Source: Prevotella sp. UBA3288
GTDB lineage: Bacteria; Bacteroidota; Bacteroidia; Bacteroidales; Bacteroidaceae
DNA length: 11,173 nucleotides
NCBI GenBank assembly: GCA_002361655.1
Contig: DETM01000023.1
Span: forward strand, 81,597-92,769
Reading direction: 5' to 3'
Shown here one piece after another: positions 1 to 6,907 of the stretch. Within the stretch, counting starts at the first letter, position 1. The number at the start of each line of letters is the position of its first letter. The position numbers and the translations under genes were made by a program. The notes under the pieces were generated by a model. That model was given only the letters and a program-made list of their open reading frames with translations. It had not been told where the DNA came from and searched no databases.

Positions 1-2
1 GT

Positions 3-608
3 GCCATCAAGATTGCCGAGAAGGCTAACAAGGTGCGCAAGAAGCCCCTTCGCGTCATTCTGAACGGTCTGGGCAAGGATGCCGCCATGATCATCTCGCG
101 CATAAATGGCTTCACCTATGTGCAGACCCAGTTCGACTACTACACCGGCGAGGTGAAGGTGGTGAAGGAAGTGCCCTACAGCGACGGTCCCCGTGCCAAG
201 GTGAAGTGCTACGGTGCCGACGATGTGCGTGAGGGTGTTGCCATCCTGTGGAAGGAGAACGTCGATGTCTCTATCACCGGCAACTCTACCAACCCCACCC
301 GTTTCCAGCACCCTGTTGCCGGCACCTACAAGAAGGAGCGTGTGCTCGCCGGCAAGCCCTATTTCTCAGTGGCCAGCGGTGGTGGTACAGGTCGTACGCT
401 GCACCCCGACAACATGGCTGCCGGTCCCGCCTCTTACGGCATGACCGACACGCTTGGCCGTATGCACTCTGATGCTCAGTTCGCCGGTTCGTCGTCAGTG
501 CCCGCCCACGTCGAGATGATGGGTTTCCTCGGTATCGGCAACAACCCCATGGTGGGTGCTACCGTGTCTATCGCCGTGGAGATTGACCTGGCCCTGAACA
601 AGAAGTAA
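3..608 (+). CDS. GGGtGRT-family protein, 5' end outside the window
   Basis: The reading frame is open from the first complete codon at position 3 (AIKIAEKANKVRKK...) and ends at TAA 606-608, so the gene begins upstream of the window. The visible part is 201 residues. Family members as I remember them are about 330 residues, so roughly 130 N-terminal residues are missing. The defining motif SGGGTGRTLHPDN is present, with GGGTGRT encoded at 378-398. Other highly conserved stretches are NGLGKDAAMIISRINGF, TGNSTNPTRFQHPVAGTYKK and GRMHSDAQFAGSSSVPAHVE. The family has no established biochemical function that I know of. In other genomes I recall it next to an iron-sulfur scaffold (NifU/IscU-like) gene, but that neighbour would lie outside this window, so the link is not testable here. 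A GTG at position 33 is an internal valine, not the start. A strong terminator follows 22 bases after the stop. Family assignment is confident; function is unknown. Confidence 0.9.
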   Translation, partial: AIKIAEKANKVRKKPLRVILNGLGKDAAMIISRINGFTYVQTQFDYYTGEVKVVKEVPYSDGPRAKVKCYGADDVREGVAILWKENVDVSITGNSTNPTRFQHPVAGTYKKERVLAGKPYFSVASGGGTGRTLHPDNMAAGPASYGMTDTLGRMHSDAQFAGSSSVPAHVEMMGFLGIGNNPMVGATVSIAVEIDLALNKK

Positions 609-630
609 GTAAAAGGTAACATCATAAAAG

Positions 631-663
631 TCCCCGCTGCTCCAACGAACAGCGGGGATTTTT
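631..663 (+). terminator. Intrinsic terminator after the GGGtGRT gene
   Basis: A perfect 9-bp GC-rich stem, TCCCCGCTG (631-639) with CAGCGGGGA (650-658), encloses a 10-base loop and is followed by five T (659-663). It sits 22 bases past the + strand stop codon. A run of four A (626-629), separated from the stem by one G, means the hairpin may also stop - strand transcripts leaving nadC, although the resulting CTTTT tract is weaker. The convergent arrangement makes a shared bidirectional terminator plausible. Confidence 0.9.
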
Positions 664-707
664 ATGTCTATTGATATCGATGCGTACCCGGCTTGTCCAC
701 CTATTCT

Positions 708-1556
708 TTAGCAAGCCTTGAACGACATATCGAGTCCCTTCACCGAGTGCGTCAGTGCACCCACACTGATGAAGTCGACACCCTGCTCAGCATAATCACG
801 GATAGTATCGAAGGTAATGCCTCCACTCGACTCTGTCTCGAAGCGATGATTGATCATCTCGACAGCCTTCTTCGTGTCAGCCACGGAGAAGTTGTCGAGC
901 ATGATGCGGTCCACGCCGCCGTGAGTGAGCACCTGCTGCAGTTCGTCGAAGTTTCTGACCTCTATCTCAATCTTCAGGTTCAGTCCCTTCTCTTCCAGAT
1001 ACTTGTGGCAGCGGTCGATGGCATTGGTGATGCCGCCGGCAAAGTCCACATGGTTGTCCTTCAGCAGAATCATGTCGAAGAGTCCGATGCGGTGGTTGCA
1101 GCCGCCGCCAATCTTCACGGCCTGTTTCTCCAGCATACGCATGCCGGGCGTAGTTTTGCGGGTGTCCAGCACACGGGTGCCGGTGCCCTCCAAGCGTTTC
1201 ACGTAGCGACGGGTCATGGTGGCGATGCCGCTCATGCGCTGCATGATGTTCAGCATGAGGCGCTCCGTCTGAAGCAGCGAGCGCACCCGTCCGCTGACAA
1301 CCATGGCAATGTCGCCCTTCTTCACCTCAGAGCCGTCGCCCATCAGCACCTCCACCTGCATCTCGGGGTCAAAGCGACGGAATACCTCCTTGGCCACCTC
1401 GACACCTGCCAGGATGCCGTCTTCCTTGATCAGCAAGTGCGACTTGCCCATAGCATCCTCAGGGATGCAGCAGAGCGTAGTGTGGTCACCATCGCCGATG
1501 TCTTCTGCAAACGACAGGTCGATAAGCCTGTCAACGAGTTCTTCTACTGACAGCAT
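708..1556 (-). CDS. nadC: Nicotinate-nucleotide pyrophosphorylase (carboxylating), quinolinate phosphoribosyltransferase
   Basis: NadC converts quinolinate and PRPP to nicotinate mononucleotide, CO2 and pyrophosphate, the step where de novo NAD synthesis joins the salvage route; it is cytosolic and usually a dimer or hexamer. The 282-residue length is normal for the family. Signature segments run in the expected order: EDIGDGDHTT (18-27), the helix ERLMLNIMQRMSGIAT (about 98-113), DTRKTTPGMR (131-140), KIGGGCNHRIGLFDMILLKD (148-167) with the substrate-binding basic residues, EIEV (197-200), MLDN (219-222), ESSGGI (242-247) and SVGALTHS (264-271). The Arg, His and Lys residues of the quinolinate/PRPP site appear intact. 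The ATG at 1556 lies 12 bases after the stop of the outer-membrane protein gene, so it is probably the last gene of a cstA-OMP-nadC transcript. No Shine-Dalgarno is visible, as is usual in Bacteroidota. nadA and nadB are not in the window. Confidence 0.97.
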   Translation of the reverse strand: MLSVEELVDRLIDLSFAEDIGDGDHTTLCCIPEDAMGKSHLLIKEDGILAGVEVAKEVFRRFDPEMQVEVLMGDGSEVKKGDIAMVVSGRVRSLLQTERLMLNIMQRMSGIATMTRRYVKRLEGTGTRVLDTRKTTPGMRMLEKQAVKIGGGCNHRIGLFDMILLKDNHVDFAGGITNAIDRCHKYLEEKGLNLKIEIEVRNFDELQQVLTHGGVDRIMLDNFSVADTKKAVEMINHRFETESSGGITFDTIRDYAEQGVDFISVGALTHSVKGLDMSFKAC

Positions 1557-1568
1557 AGCAATGGCGAT

Positions 1569-2060
1569 TTAGAACAGTTCATCAAGATAGATACCTACAC
1601 CCACACGGAGTCCGAAACCTGAATACTCCTTGAAGTCCTTCATACTGAAGTCATAGTAAAGTTCTGGTTCAATTGTCACGGTGCGGCTGAGGAAGAAGGC
1701 ATAGCCGATGTTGACATTGGGCATGAAGTCATCATACTCGTGCTCATGCTTATAGCGAGCACCGGCACCGAGATACAGACCGTTCTGCTCGATGTAGTAG
1801 CGCACGCCGGCACCCAGGCGGAAGTCGTTGGGAACCTCGTGGCGCACGTTCCACACGGCATCGGCCAGCACCATCCAGTCATCGACAAACATATAGCCCA
1901 CCTTGGCACTGAGACCCAGATTCCACTTGGAATTGGCGTTATAATTCAGGTCAAGACCGGAAAGGCCGGCATTGGCATAAAGTTTCCCCTGCTCAAACTG
2001 AGCGTTGGCTGCAACGGTCGTCATCAGACCGAAGAGCAGTGTCAGAAAGATTTTCTTCAT
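1569..2060 (-). CDS. Small outer-membrane beta-barrel protein with signal peptide
   Basis: This 163-residue protein has a clear Sec signal peptide: a basic MKK start, a hydrophobic core (FLTLLFGLMTTVAA) and a probable cleavage after ANA-20 before QFEQ. The mature part, about 143 residues, is made of alternating polar/hydrophobic stretches rich in Gly, Tyr, Phe and Trp, such as WNLGLSAKVGYMF, DFRLGAGVRYYIEQNGLYLG, VNIGYAFFL, VTIEPELYYDF and GFGLRVGVGIYL. The chain ends in Phe, the usual C-terminal signal for BamA-dependent insertion. I infer an eight-stranded barrel of the OmpX/OmpW/OmpA-barrel size class; strand count is by eye. No ligand or function can be assigned. It lies 10 bases after cstA and 12 bases before nadC on the same strand, so co-transcription is likely, but neither neighbour explains its role. 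The ATG start is fixed by the signal peptide. Confidence 0.82.
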   Translation of the reverse strand: MKKIFLTLLFGLMTTVAANAQFEQGKLYANAGLSGLDLNYNANSKWNLGLSAKVGYMFVDDWMVLADAVWNVRHEVPNDFRLGAGVRYYIEQNGLYLGAGARYKHEHEYDDFMPNVNIGYAFFLSRTVTIEPELYYDFSMKDFKEYSGFGLRVGVGIYLDELF

Positions 2061-2070
2061 AAACGAATCG

Positions 2071-3537
2071 TTATTTAGAGGTTTTATTGAATTTCATATA
2101 CCACACGTAGAACCACGCCAAGGCTACCACCAGAGCGCTACCAGCGATGACCCACGTCCACACGGGAGCCAGCGTGAAGACTTTTTCGGTGAAGAAGTAG
2201 GTGGTGCAGACTACCGTCATAAACAGAGCGGGAATGAGCGTGATGAAGTAGTTCTTGCCGGCACGCACCAGATAGACGGTAATGGCCCAGAGCGTGAAGA
2301 CCGACAGGGCCTGGTTGCTCCAGCCGAACCAACTCCAGATAATCTTAAAGCCCTTGGGGTCGGACATCTGCCAGATAAGGATACCCATCGTGACGGCAAA
2401 CAGGGGGATGCACACATACAGACGGCTACGGATGCTCTTCTGCTTCAGTTTCAGGAAGTCGGCAATAATCAGACGGGCCGAACGCAGAGCGGTATCGCCG
2501 CTGGTGATGGGGGCAGCCACAACACCCAGCAAGGCCAAGATGCCGCCGAAGGCTCCCAACCAATTGTTACAAATCATATTAACAATCGAGGGGGCATCAT
2601 TCACGATAGCCGCTCCACCCTCCATCGACGCATAGCCGGGCTCCGGACTGTCGTAGAAGAAATACATGGCCACCGTTGCCCAGATCAGGGCTACAACGCC
2701 TTCCGTTATCATGGCTCCGTAGAACATCGGGCGAGCCATCTTCTCGCTCTTCACGCAGCGAGCCATCAGCGGGGTCTGCGTAGCGTGGAAACCACTGATG
2801 GCTCCACAGGCGATAGTGATGAACAGACAGGGGAACACGTTGTCGGTGGTCAGCAACTCGCCGCTCACACCGGTCCACAACTCAGGAATGCTGGGCTGCT
2901 TCACCAACAGCATCACCAGCAGGGCACCTGCCATGAACAGCAACGAGAAAGCGAAGAGCGGATAGACCTTGCCAATAATCTTGTCGATAGGCATCATCGT
3001 GGCTATCAGGTAATAGATGAACACCACCACTACCCAGAACACATAGGGACCTACATTCTCCACGAAGAAGGCCGGCTCCCATATGCCGCCAAGAATCTTG
3101 GCCGGACTGAACACGAACACGGCACCGACCATCATCAGCAGAAACACCGAGAAGACCAGCATCACCTGCTTGGTGGCGTTACCCAAATAATGACCGATAA
3201 TCTCAGGAAGATTAGCACCACCGTGCCTTATCGACAGCATACCTGACAGATAGTCGTGGGTTGCTCCGGCAAAGATACACCCGAAGACAATCCACAGATA
3301 AGCGACGGGACCAAACTGCGCCCCCATGATGGCACCGAAGATGGGGCCCGTGCCAGCAATGTTCAGAAACTGAATCATGAAAATCTTCCAACTCGGCAGC
3401 ACCATGAAGTCTACCCCATCAGCCTTGGCAACGGCAGGTGTCGGTCTGTCATCAGGCCCAAAAACTTTCTCCACAAAACGGCCATAAAGGAAATAGCCGA
3501 GAACAAGAGCCAAAAGGCTCACTACGAAACTAATCAT
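2071..3537 (-). CDS. cstA: CstA-family carbon starvation / peptide-pyruvate transporter
   Basis: This is a 488-residue polytopic inner-membrane protein of the CstA family (CstA and BtsT/YjiY in E. coli, reported to act in peptide or pyruvate uptake). By eye it has about a dozen or more hydrophobic segments, starting with residues 2-18. Conserved CstA blocks are present in order: NIAGTGPIFGAIMGAQFGP (59-77), GATHDYLSGMLSIRHGG (91-107), SGFHATQTPLMARC (248-261), PITSGDTALRSARLIIAD (343-360) and WSWFGWSNQALS (401-412). It is clearly shorter than E. coli CstA (about 700 residues) but matches the shorter form that I recall as common in Bacteroidales, so it is probably not truncated. The substrate cannot be deduced from the sequence. 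A consensus Bacteroidota promoter lies 27 bases upstream, making it the first gene of a probable cstA-OMP-nadC transcript. No two-component sensor gene (BtsS/YpdA type) is adjacent. Confidence 0.93.
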   Translation of the reverse strand: MISFVVSLLALVLGYFLYGRFVEKVFGPDDRPTPAVAKADGVDFMVLPSWKIFMIQFLNIAGTGPIFGAIMGAQFGPVAYLWIVFGCIFAGATHDYLSGMLSIRHGGANLPEIIGHYLGNATKQVMLVFSVFLLMMVGAVFVFSPAKILGGIWEPAFFVENVGPYVFWVVVVFIYYLIATMMPIDKIIGKVYPLFAFSLLFMAGALLVMLLVKQPSIPELWTGVSGELLTTDNVFPCLFITIACGAISGFHATQTPLMARCVKSEKMARPMFYGAMITEGVVALIWATVAMYFFYDSPEPGYASMEGGAAIVNDAPSIVNMICNNWLGAFGGILALLGVVAAPITSGDTALRSARLIIADFLKLKQKSIRSRLYVCIPLFAVTMGILIWQMSDPKGFKIIWSWFGWSNQALSVFTLWAITVYLVRAGKNYFITLIPALFMTVVCTTYFFTEKVFTLAPVWTWVIAGSALVVALAWFYVWYMKFNKTSK

Positions 3538-3563
3538 TTCTTGCGTTTATCTGTTTAACGATG

Positions 3564-3595
3564 CAAAGGTACAAATAAATAAAGTAATAAACAAA
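3564..3595 (-). promoter_or_regulatory. Bacteroidota-type promoter for cstA
   Basis: On the - strand, TTTG (3595-3592) is followed after exactly 20 bases by TACCTTTG (3571-3564). This is a full match to the primary sigma (SigABfr) consensus of Bacteroidota, TTTG at -33 and TAnnTTTG at -7. Transcription would start around 3556-3560, leaving a short untranslated leader of about 20 bases before the cstA ATG at 3537. The spacing is the same as in the glmS promoter. Confidence 0.82.
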
Positions 3596-3609
3596 GAATT
3601 AAGTTTATT
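3586..3609. repeat. AT-rich inverted repeat between carB and cstA
   Basis: AATAAAC (3586-3592) and GTTTATT (3603-3609) form a perfect 7-bp inverted repeat with a 10-base loop. It lies just after the carB stop and its inner-left arm touches the -33 box of the cstA promoter. It could be a weak hairpin at the 3' end of the carB message, an operator for cstA, or chance in an AT-rich spacer. No other terminator-like structure is seen between carB and cstA. Confidence 0.3.
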
Positions 3610-3622
3610 TTTCATTACCACA

Positions 3623-6600
3623 TTATTTGTACTCGCTCCATGCCTTAATGCCTATCTTTTCCACCGGTACGGTGCAGAAGGCATTGATGAAGGCGGCAGC
3701 CAGACGAGCATTGGTGATCAGCGGCACATTGAGATCGATGGCGGCACGTCGTATCTTGTAGCCGTTAGTCAGTTCATGGGTGGTCAGATCCTTGGGGATA
3801 TTGACCACCATATCAATCTGATGACTATGGAGCAGGTCAAGGGCCTGAGGCTGCTGACCAATCTCACTGGGCCAGTGGACAAGGGTATTGGCGATGCCAT
3901 TGTCCGAGAGATACTTCGAAGTGCCGCCGGTGGCATAAAGGTTATACCCATGGTCGACCAACATACGGGCAGCATCCAGCATCTCGGCTTTCTGTTTCGC
4001 ACCACCGGTACTAAGCAGTACCGTTTTCCGGGGGATGCGATGTCCGACAGAGAGCATGGCTTTGAGCAGAGCCGTGTTCGTATTATCACCAATACAGCCC
4101 ACCTCGCCAGTCGAAGCCATGTCAACACCGAGCACCGGGTCGGCCTTTTGCAGACGGTTAAAAGAGAACTGACTGGCCTTGATACCCACATAGTCGAGAT
4201 CGAAGAGATTCTTCGCCGGTCGCTCTACCGGCAAGCCGAGCATGACCTTCGTAGCGAGGTCGATGAGATTAATCTTCAGTACCTTACTGACAAAGGGGAA
4301 GGAACGCGATGCGCGCAGGTTGCACTCGATGACGAGGATGTCGTTGTCGCGAGCCATATACTGTATGTTGAACGGGCCATTGATATGAAGGGCCTTGGCT
4401 ATCTGGCGCGAGATGCGCTTGATACGACGAACGGTCTCTACATAGAGTTTTTGTGGAGGGAACTGGATGGTGGCATCACCGGAGTGCACACCGGCAAACT
4501 CGATATGCTCACTGATGGCATAGGCTATAATCTCGCCGTCACGGGCTACAGCATCCATCTCTATTTCCTTAGCATGCTCGATAAATTTAGAGACAACCAC
4601 AGGGTGATCCTCCGAGACGTTAGCAGCCAGTTGCAGAAATTTCTCCAGTTCGTCCATATTGGAGCATACATTCATAGCGGCACCACTAAGCACATAGGAA
4701 GGACGGACTAGAACGGGGAACCCTACCCGCCCCACGAACCGGTTGATGTCGGCCATCGAGGTCAGGGCGCTCCACTCCGGCTGATTGACACCCAGTTCAC
4801 TGAGCATCTGCGAGAATTTAGCCCGGTCTTCCGCACCATCGATGTCCAGGGCTTGTGTGCCGAGAATTGGCACATGCTGCTCGTCAAGATACATGGCCAG
4901 GTTGTTGGGAATCTGACCACCTGTAGAAACGATGACGCCATGTGGGGCCTCCATGTCGATGATATCCATGACACGCTCGAAGGTAAGTTCGTCGAAATAG
5001 AGACGGTCACACATGTCGTAATCGGTAGAGACGGTCTCGGGGTTGTAGTTGATCATCACTGAACGCCACCCGTTGTTACGGATGGTGGTGAGAGCCTGTA
5101 CGCCACACCAGTCGAACTCTACGCTGGAGCCAATGCGATAGGCACCACTACCCAAGACGATGACACTCCGCCCATCGTGCTCATAAGCGATGTCTGAAGT
5201 GAGGGTCGATATAGTATCGCAACTTGCGGAACCGCCGTAGGTCAGGTATAGATAGTTGGTCCGGGCGGGATATTCGGCAGCAAGGGTATCAATCTGCTTA
5301 ACGGCAGGGACAATGCCCTGGTGCTTGCGGGCTTTACGAACCAGAAGCATGGCCTGGTGCATGTTGCCTACCATTTCTTCAAGTCCGATGGCACGGGCAA
5401 TTTGAAAATCGGTGAAACCATAGACCTTGGCCTCGAGAAAGAGGTCGGCAGGAATACCTGATGCCACTCCCTCTTCACTTGCCTGACGAAGGCCCACTTG
5501 CTTCAGGTGCTCGTCGATATCAATGATGTGCTTGAGTTTCTGGAGAAACCACTTGTCGATCCTTGTAAGGTCGTGGATGCGGTCGATGGTGTATCCCGGC
5601 AGATGCATCGCCTTCGAGATGACGAAAATACGCTTGTCAGTGGGCTCACGCAGAGCAGCATCGATATCGGGGATACGCAGTTCCTTGTTCTCTACAAAGC
5701 CATGCATGCCCTGCCCGATCATACGCAGACCCTTCTGAATAGCCTCCTCGAAGGTACGGCCGATGGCCATCACCTCGCCCACGGACTTCATGCTGGATCC
5801 CAGTTCCTTGTCAACGCCATGAAATTTGGATAGGTCCCACCGTGGAATCTTCACCACGACATAGTCGAGAGCCGGCTCGAAAAAGGCTGAGGTGGTCTTC
5901 GTCACAGAGTTCTTCAGTTCAAAGAGCCCATAGCCCAGTCCCAGTTTGGCGGCGACGAATGCCAGCGGATAGCCTGTTGCCTTAGAGGCCAGTGCCGACG
6001 AACGACTCAAACGGGCATTGACTTCGATGACACGATAGTCTTCTGACTCCGGGTCGAAGGCATACTGCACGTTACACTCGCCGACGATACCGATATGACG
6101 GATGATCTTGATGGCCAAAGCACGCAGTTTATGATACTCGGCATTGGTAAGTGTCTGCGAGGGAGCAATGACGATCGATTCACCGGTATGAATGCCCAGC
6201 GGATCGAAATTCTCCATGTTACAGACGGTAATACAGTTGTCATACCGATCGCGCACCACCTCGTACTCTATCTCTTTCCAGCCACGCAGACTTTTCTCCA
6301 CCAATAACTGTGGCGAGAAGGCGAAGGCTTTTTCTGCCAGACGATCCAGTTCGTCCTCATTGTCGCAGAAACCGGAGCCCAGACCACCCAAGGCATAGGC
6401 AGCACGCAGGATGACTGGGTAGCCCAGTGAGGCGGCAGCCTGACGAGCCTCGTCGACAGTGGCGCAGGCATGGCTCTTTATGGTCTTCACGCCTATTTCG
6501 TCGAGTTTCTTGACAAAGAGTTCGCGGTCTTCCGTATCAATGATTGCCTGAACAGGTGTGCCAAGCACCTTGACACCATATTTCTCGAGCACACCGCTCT

Positions 6601-6907
6601 GATATAGTTCGACGCCACAGTTGAGGGCCGTCTGGCCGCCAAAAGCCAGCAGGATGCCGTCAGGACGTTCCTTCTCGATGACACGCTCCACGAAATAGGG
6701 CTGCACAGGCAGAAAATAAACCTGGTCGGCCACGCCCTCGGAGGTCTGCACCGTAGCGATATTGGGGTTGATTAACACGGTCTCAATGCCCTCTTCCTTC
6801 AAGGCTTTCAGGGCCTGGGAGCCGGAATAGTCAAACTCACCGGCTTCGCCAATCTTCAATGCGCCACTTCCCAGAAGCAGCACCTTCTTAATATTCTTCT
6901 CTTTCAT
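3623..6907 (-). CDS. carB: Carbamoyl-phosphate synthase, large subunit
   Basis: CarB uses ammonia delivered by CarA, bicarbonate and two ATP to make carbamoyl phosphate for arginine and pyrimidine synthesis. The ATG at 6907 overlaps the carA stop as ATGA and gives 1094 residues, near the usual length of about 1070. A longer reading frame to 6991 only extends into carA. The N-terminal half opens with LGSGALKIGEAGEFDYSGSQ (12-31) and carries the first ATP-grasp domain to about 400 (ENFDPLGIHTGESIVIAPSQ at 232-251, EVNARLSRSSALASKATGYP at 295-314). The middle, about 400-555, is the oligomerisation region. The second half repeats the fold: LGSGAYRIGSSVEFDW (585-600), NYNPETVSTDYD (620-631), SGAAMN (741-746), HSGDAT (808-813), ECNLRASRSFPFVSK (861-875). 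Residues from about 960 form the MGS-like regulatory domain (LLSTGGAKQKAEMLDAARML; ATGGTSKYL). Many motifs resemble eukaryotic CAD more than E. coli CarB. Start and function are secure; allosteric effectors are not predictable. Confidence 0.97.
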   Translation of the reverse strand: MKEKNIKKVLLLGSGALKIGEAGEFDYSGSQALKALKEEGIETVLINPNIATVQTSEGVADQVYFLPVQPYFVERVIEKERPDGILLAFGGQTALNCGVELYQSGVLEKYGVKVLGTPVQAIIDTEDRELFVKKLDEIGVKTIKSHACATVDEARQAAASLGYPVILRAAYALGGLGSGFCDNEDELDRLAEKAFAFSPQLLVEKSLRGWKEIEYEVVRDRYDNCITVCNMENFDPLGIHTGESIVIAPSQTLTNAEYHKLRALAIKIIRHIGIVGECNVQYAFDPESEDYRVIEVNARLSRSSALASKATGYPLAFVAAKLGLGYGLFELKNSVTKTTSAFFEPALDYVVVKIPRWDLSKFHGVDKELGSSMKSVGEVMAIGRTFEEAIQKGLRMIGQGMHGFVENKELRIPDIDAALREPTDKRIFVISKAMHLPGYTIDRIHDLTRIDKWFLQKLKHIIDIDEHLKQVGLRQASEEGVASGIPADLFLEAKVYGFTDFQIARAIGLEEMVGNMHQAMLLVRKARKHQGIVPAVKQIDTLAAEYPARTNYLYLTYGGSASCDTISTLTSDIAYEHDGRSVIVLGSGAYRIGSSVEFDWCGVQALTTIRNNGWRSVMINYNPETVSTDYDMCDRLYFDELTFERVMDIIDMEAPHGVIVSTGGQIPNNLAMYLDEQHVPILGTQALDIDGAEDRAKFSQMLSELGVNQPEWSALTSMADINRFVGRVGFPVLVRPSYVLSGAAMNVCSNMDELEKFLQLAANVSEDHPVVVSKFIEHAKEIEMDAVARDGEIIAYAISEHIEFAGVHSGDATIQFPPQKLYVETVRRIKRISRQIAKALHINGPFNIQYMARDNDILVIECNLRASRSFPFVSKVLKINLIDLATKVMLGLPVERPAKNLFDLDYVGIKASQFSFNRLQKADPVLGVDMASTGEVGCIGDNTNTALLKAMLSVGHRIPRKTVLLSTGGAKQKAEMLDAARMLVDHGYNLYATGGTSKYLSDNGIANTLVHWPSEIGQQPQALDLLHSHQIDMVVNIPKDLTTHELTNGYKIRRAAIDLNVPLITNARLAAAFINAFCTVPVEKIGIKAWSEYK

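Noticed and set aside
664..707. Small gene or RNA between the first terminator and nadC
   Set aside because: The 44 bases contain no frame, hairpin or promoter I can support.
693..1550. A 285-codon open frame on the + strand opposite nadC
   Set aside because: It mirrors nadC, which carries every family motif. The antisense product has low-complexity His/Ala/Val composition and no known fold signature.
2005..3246. A 413-codon open frame on the + strand opposite cstA
   Set aside because: It lies antisense to a clear CstA-family gene, and its product is rich in His, Gln and Arg with no recognisable domain, as expected from the complement of a GC-biased coding strand. No promoter for it is visible.
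3596..3622. A canonical terminator directly after carB
   Set aside because: Only AT-rich sequence and a weak 7-bp inverted repeat are present, without a GC stem or clean T-run, so I do not call an intrinsic terminator here.
3776..4711. A 311-codon open frame on the + strand opposite carB
   Set aside because: It is antisense to conserved carB coding sequence and shows no family motif; it is a by-product of codon use on the other strand.
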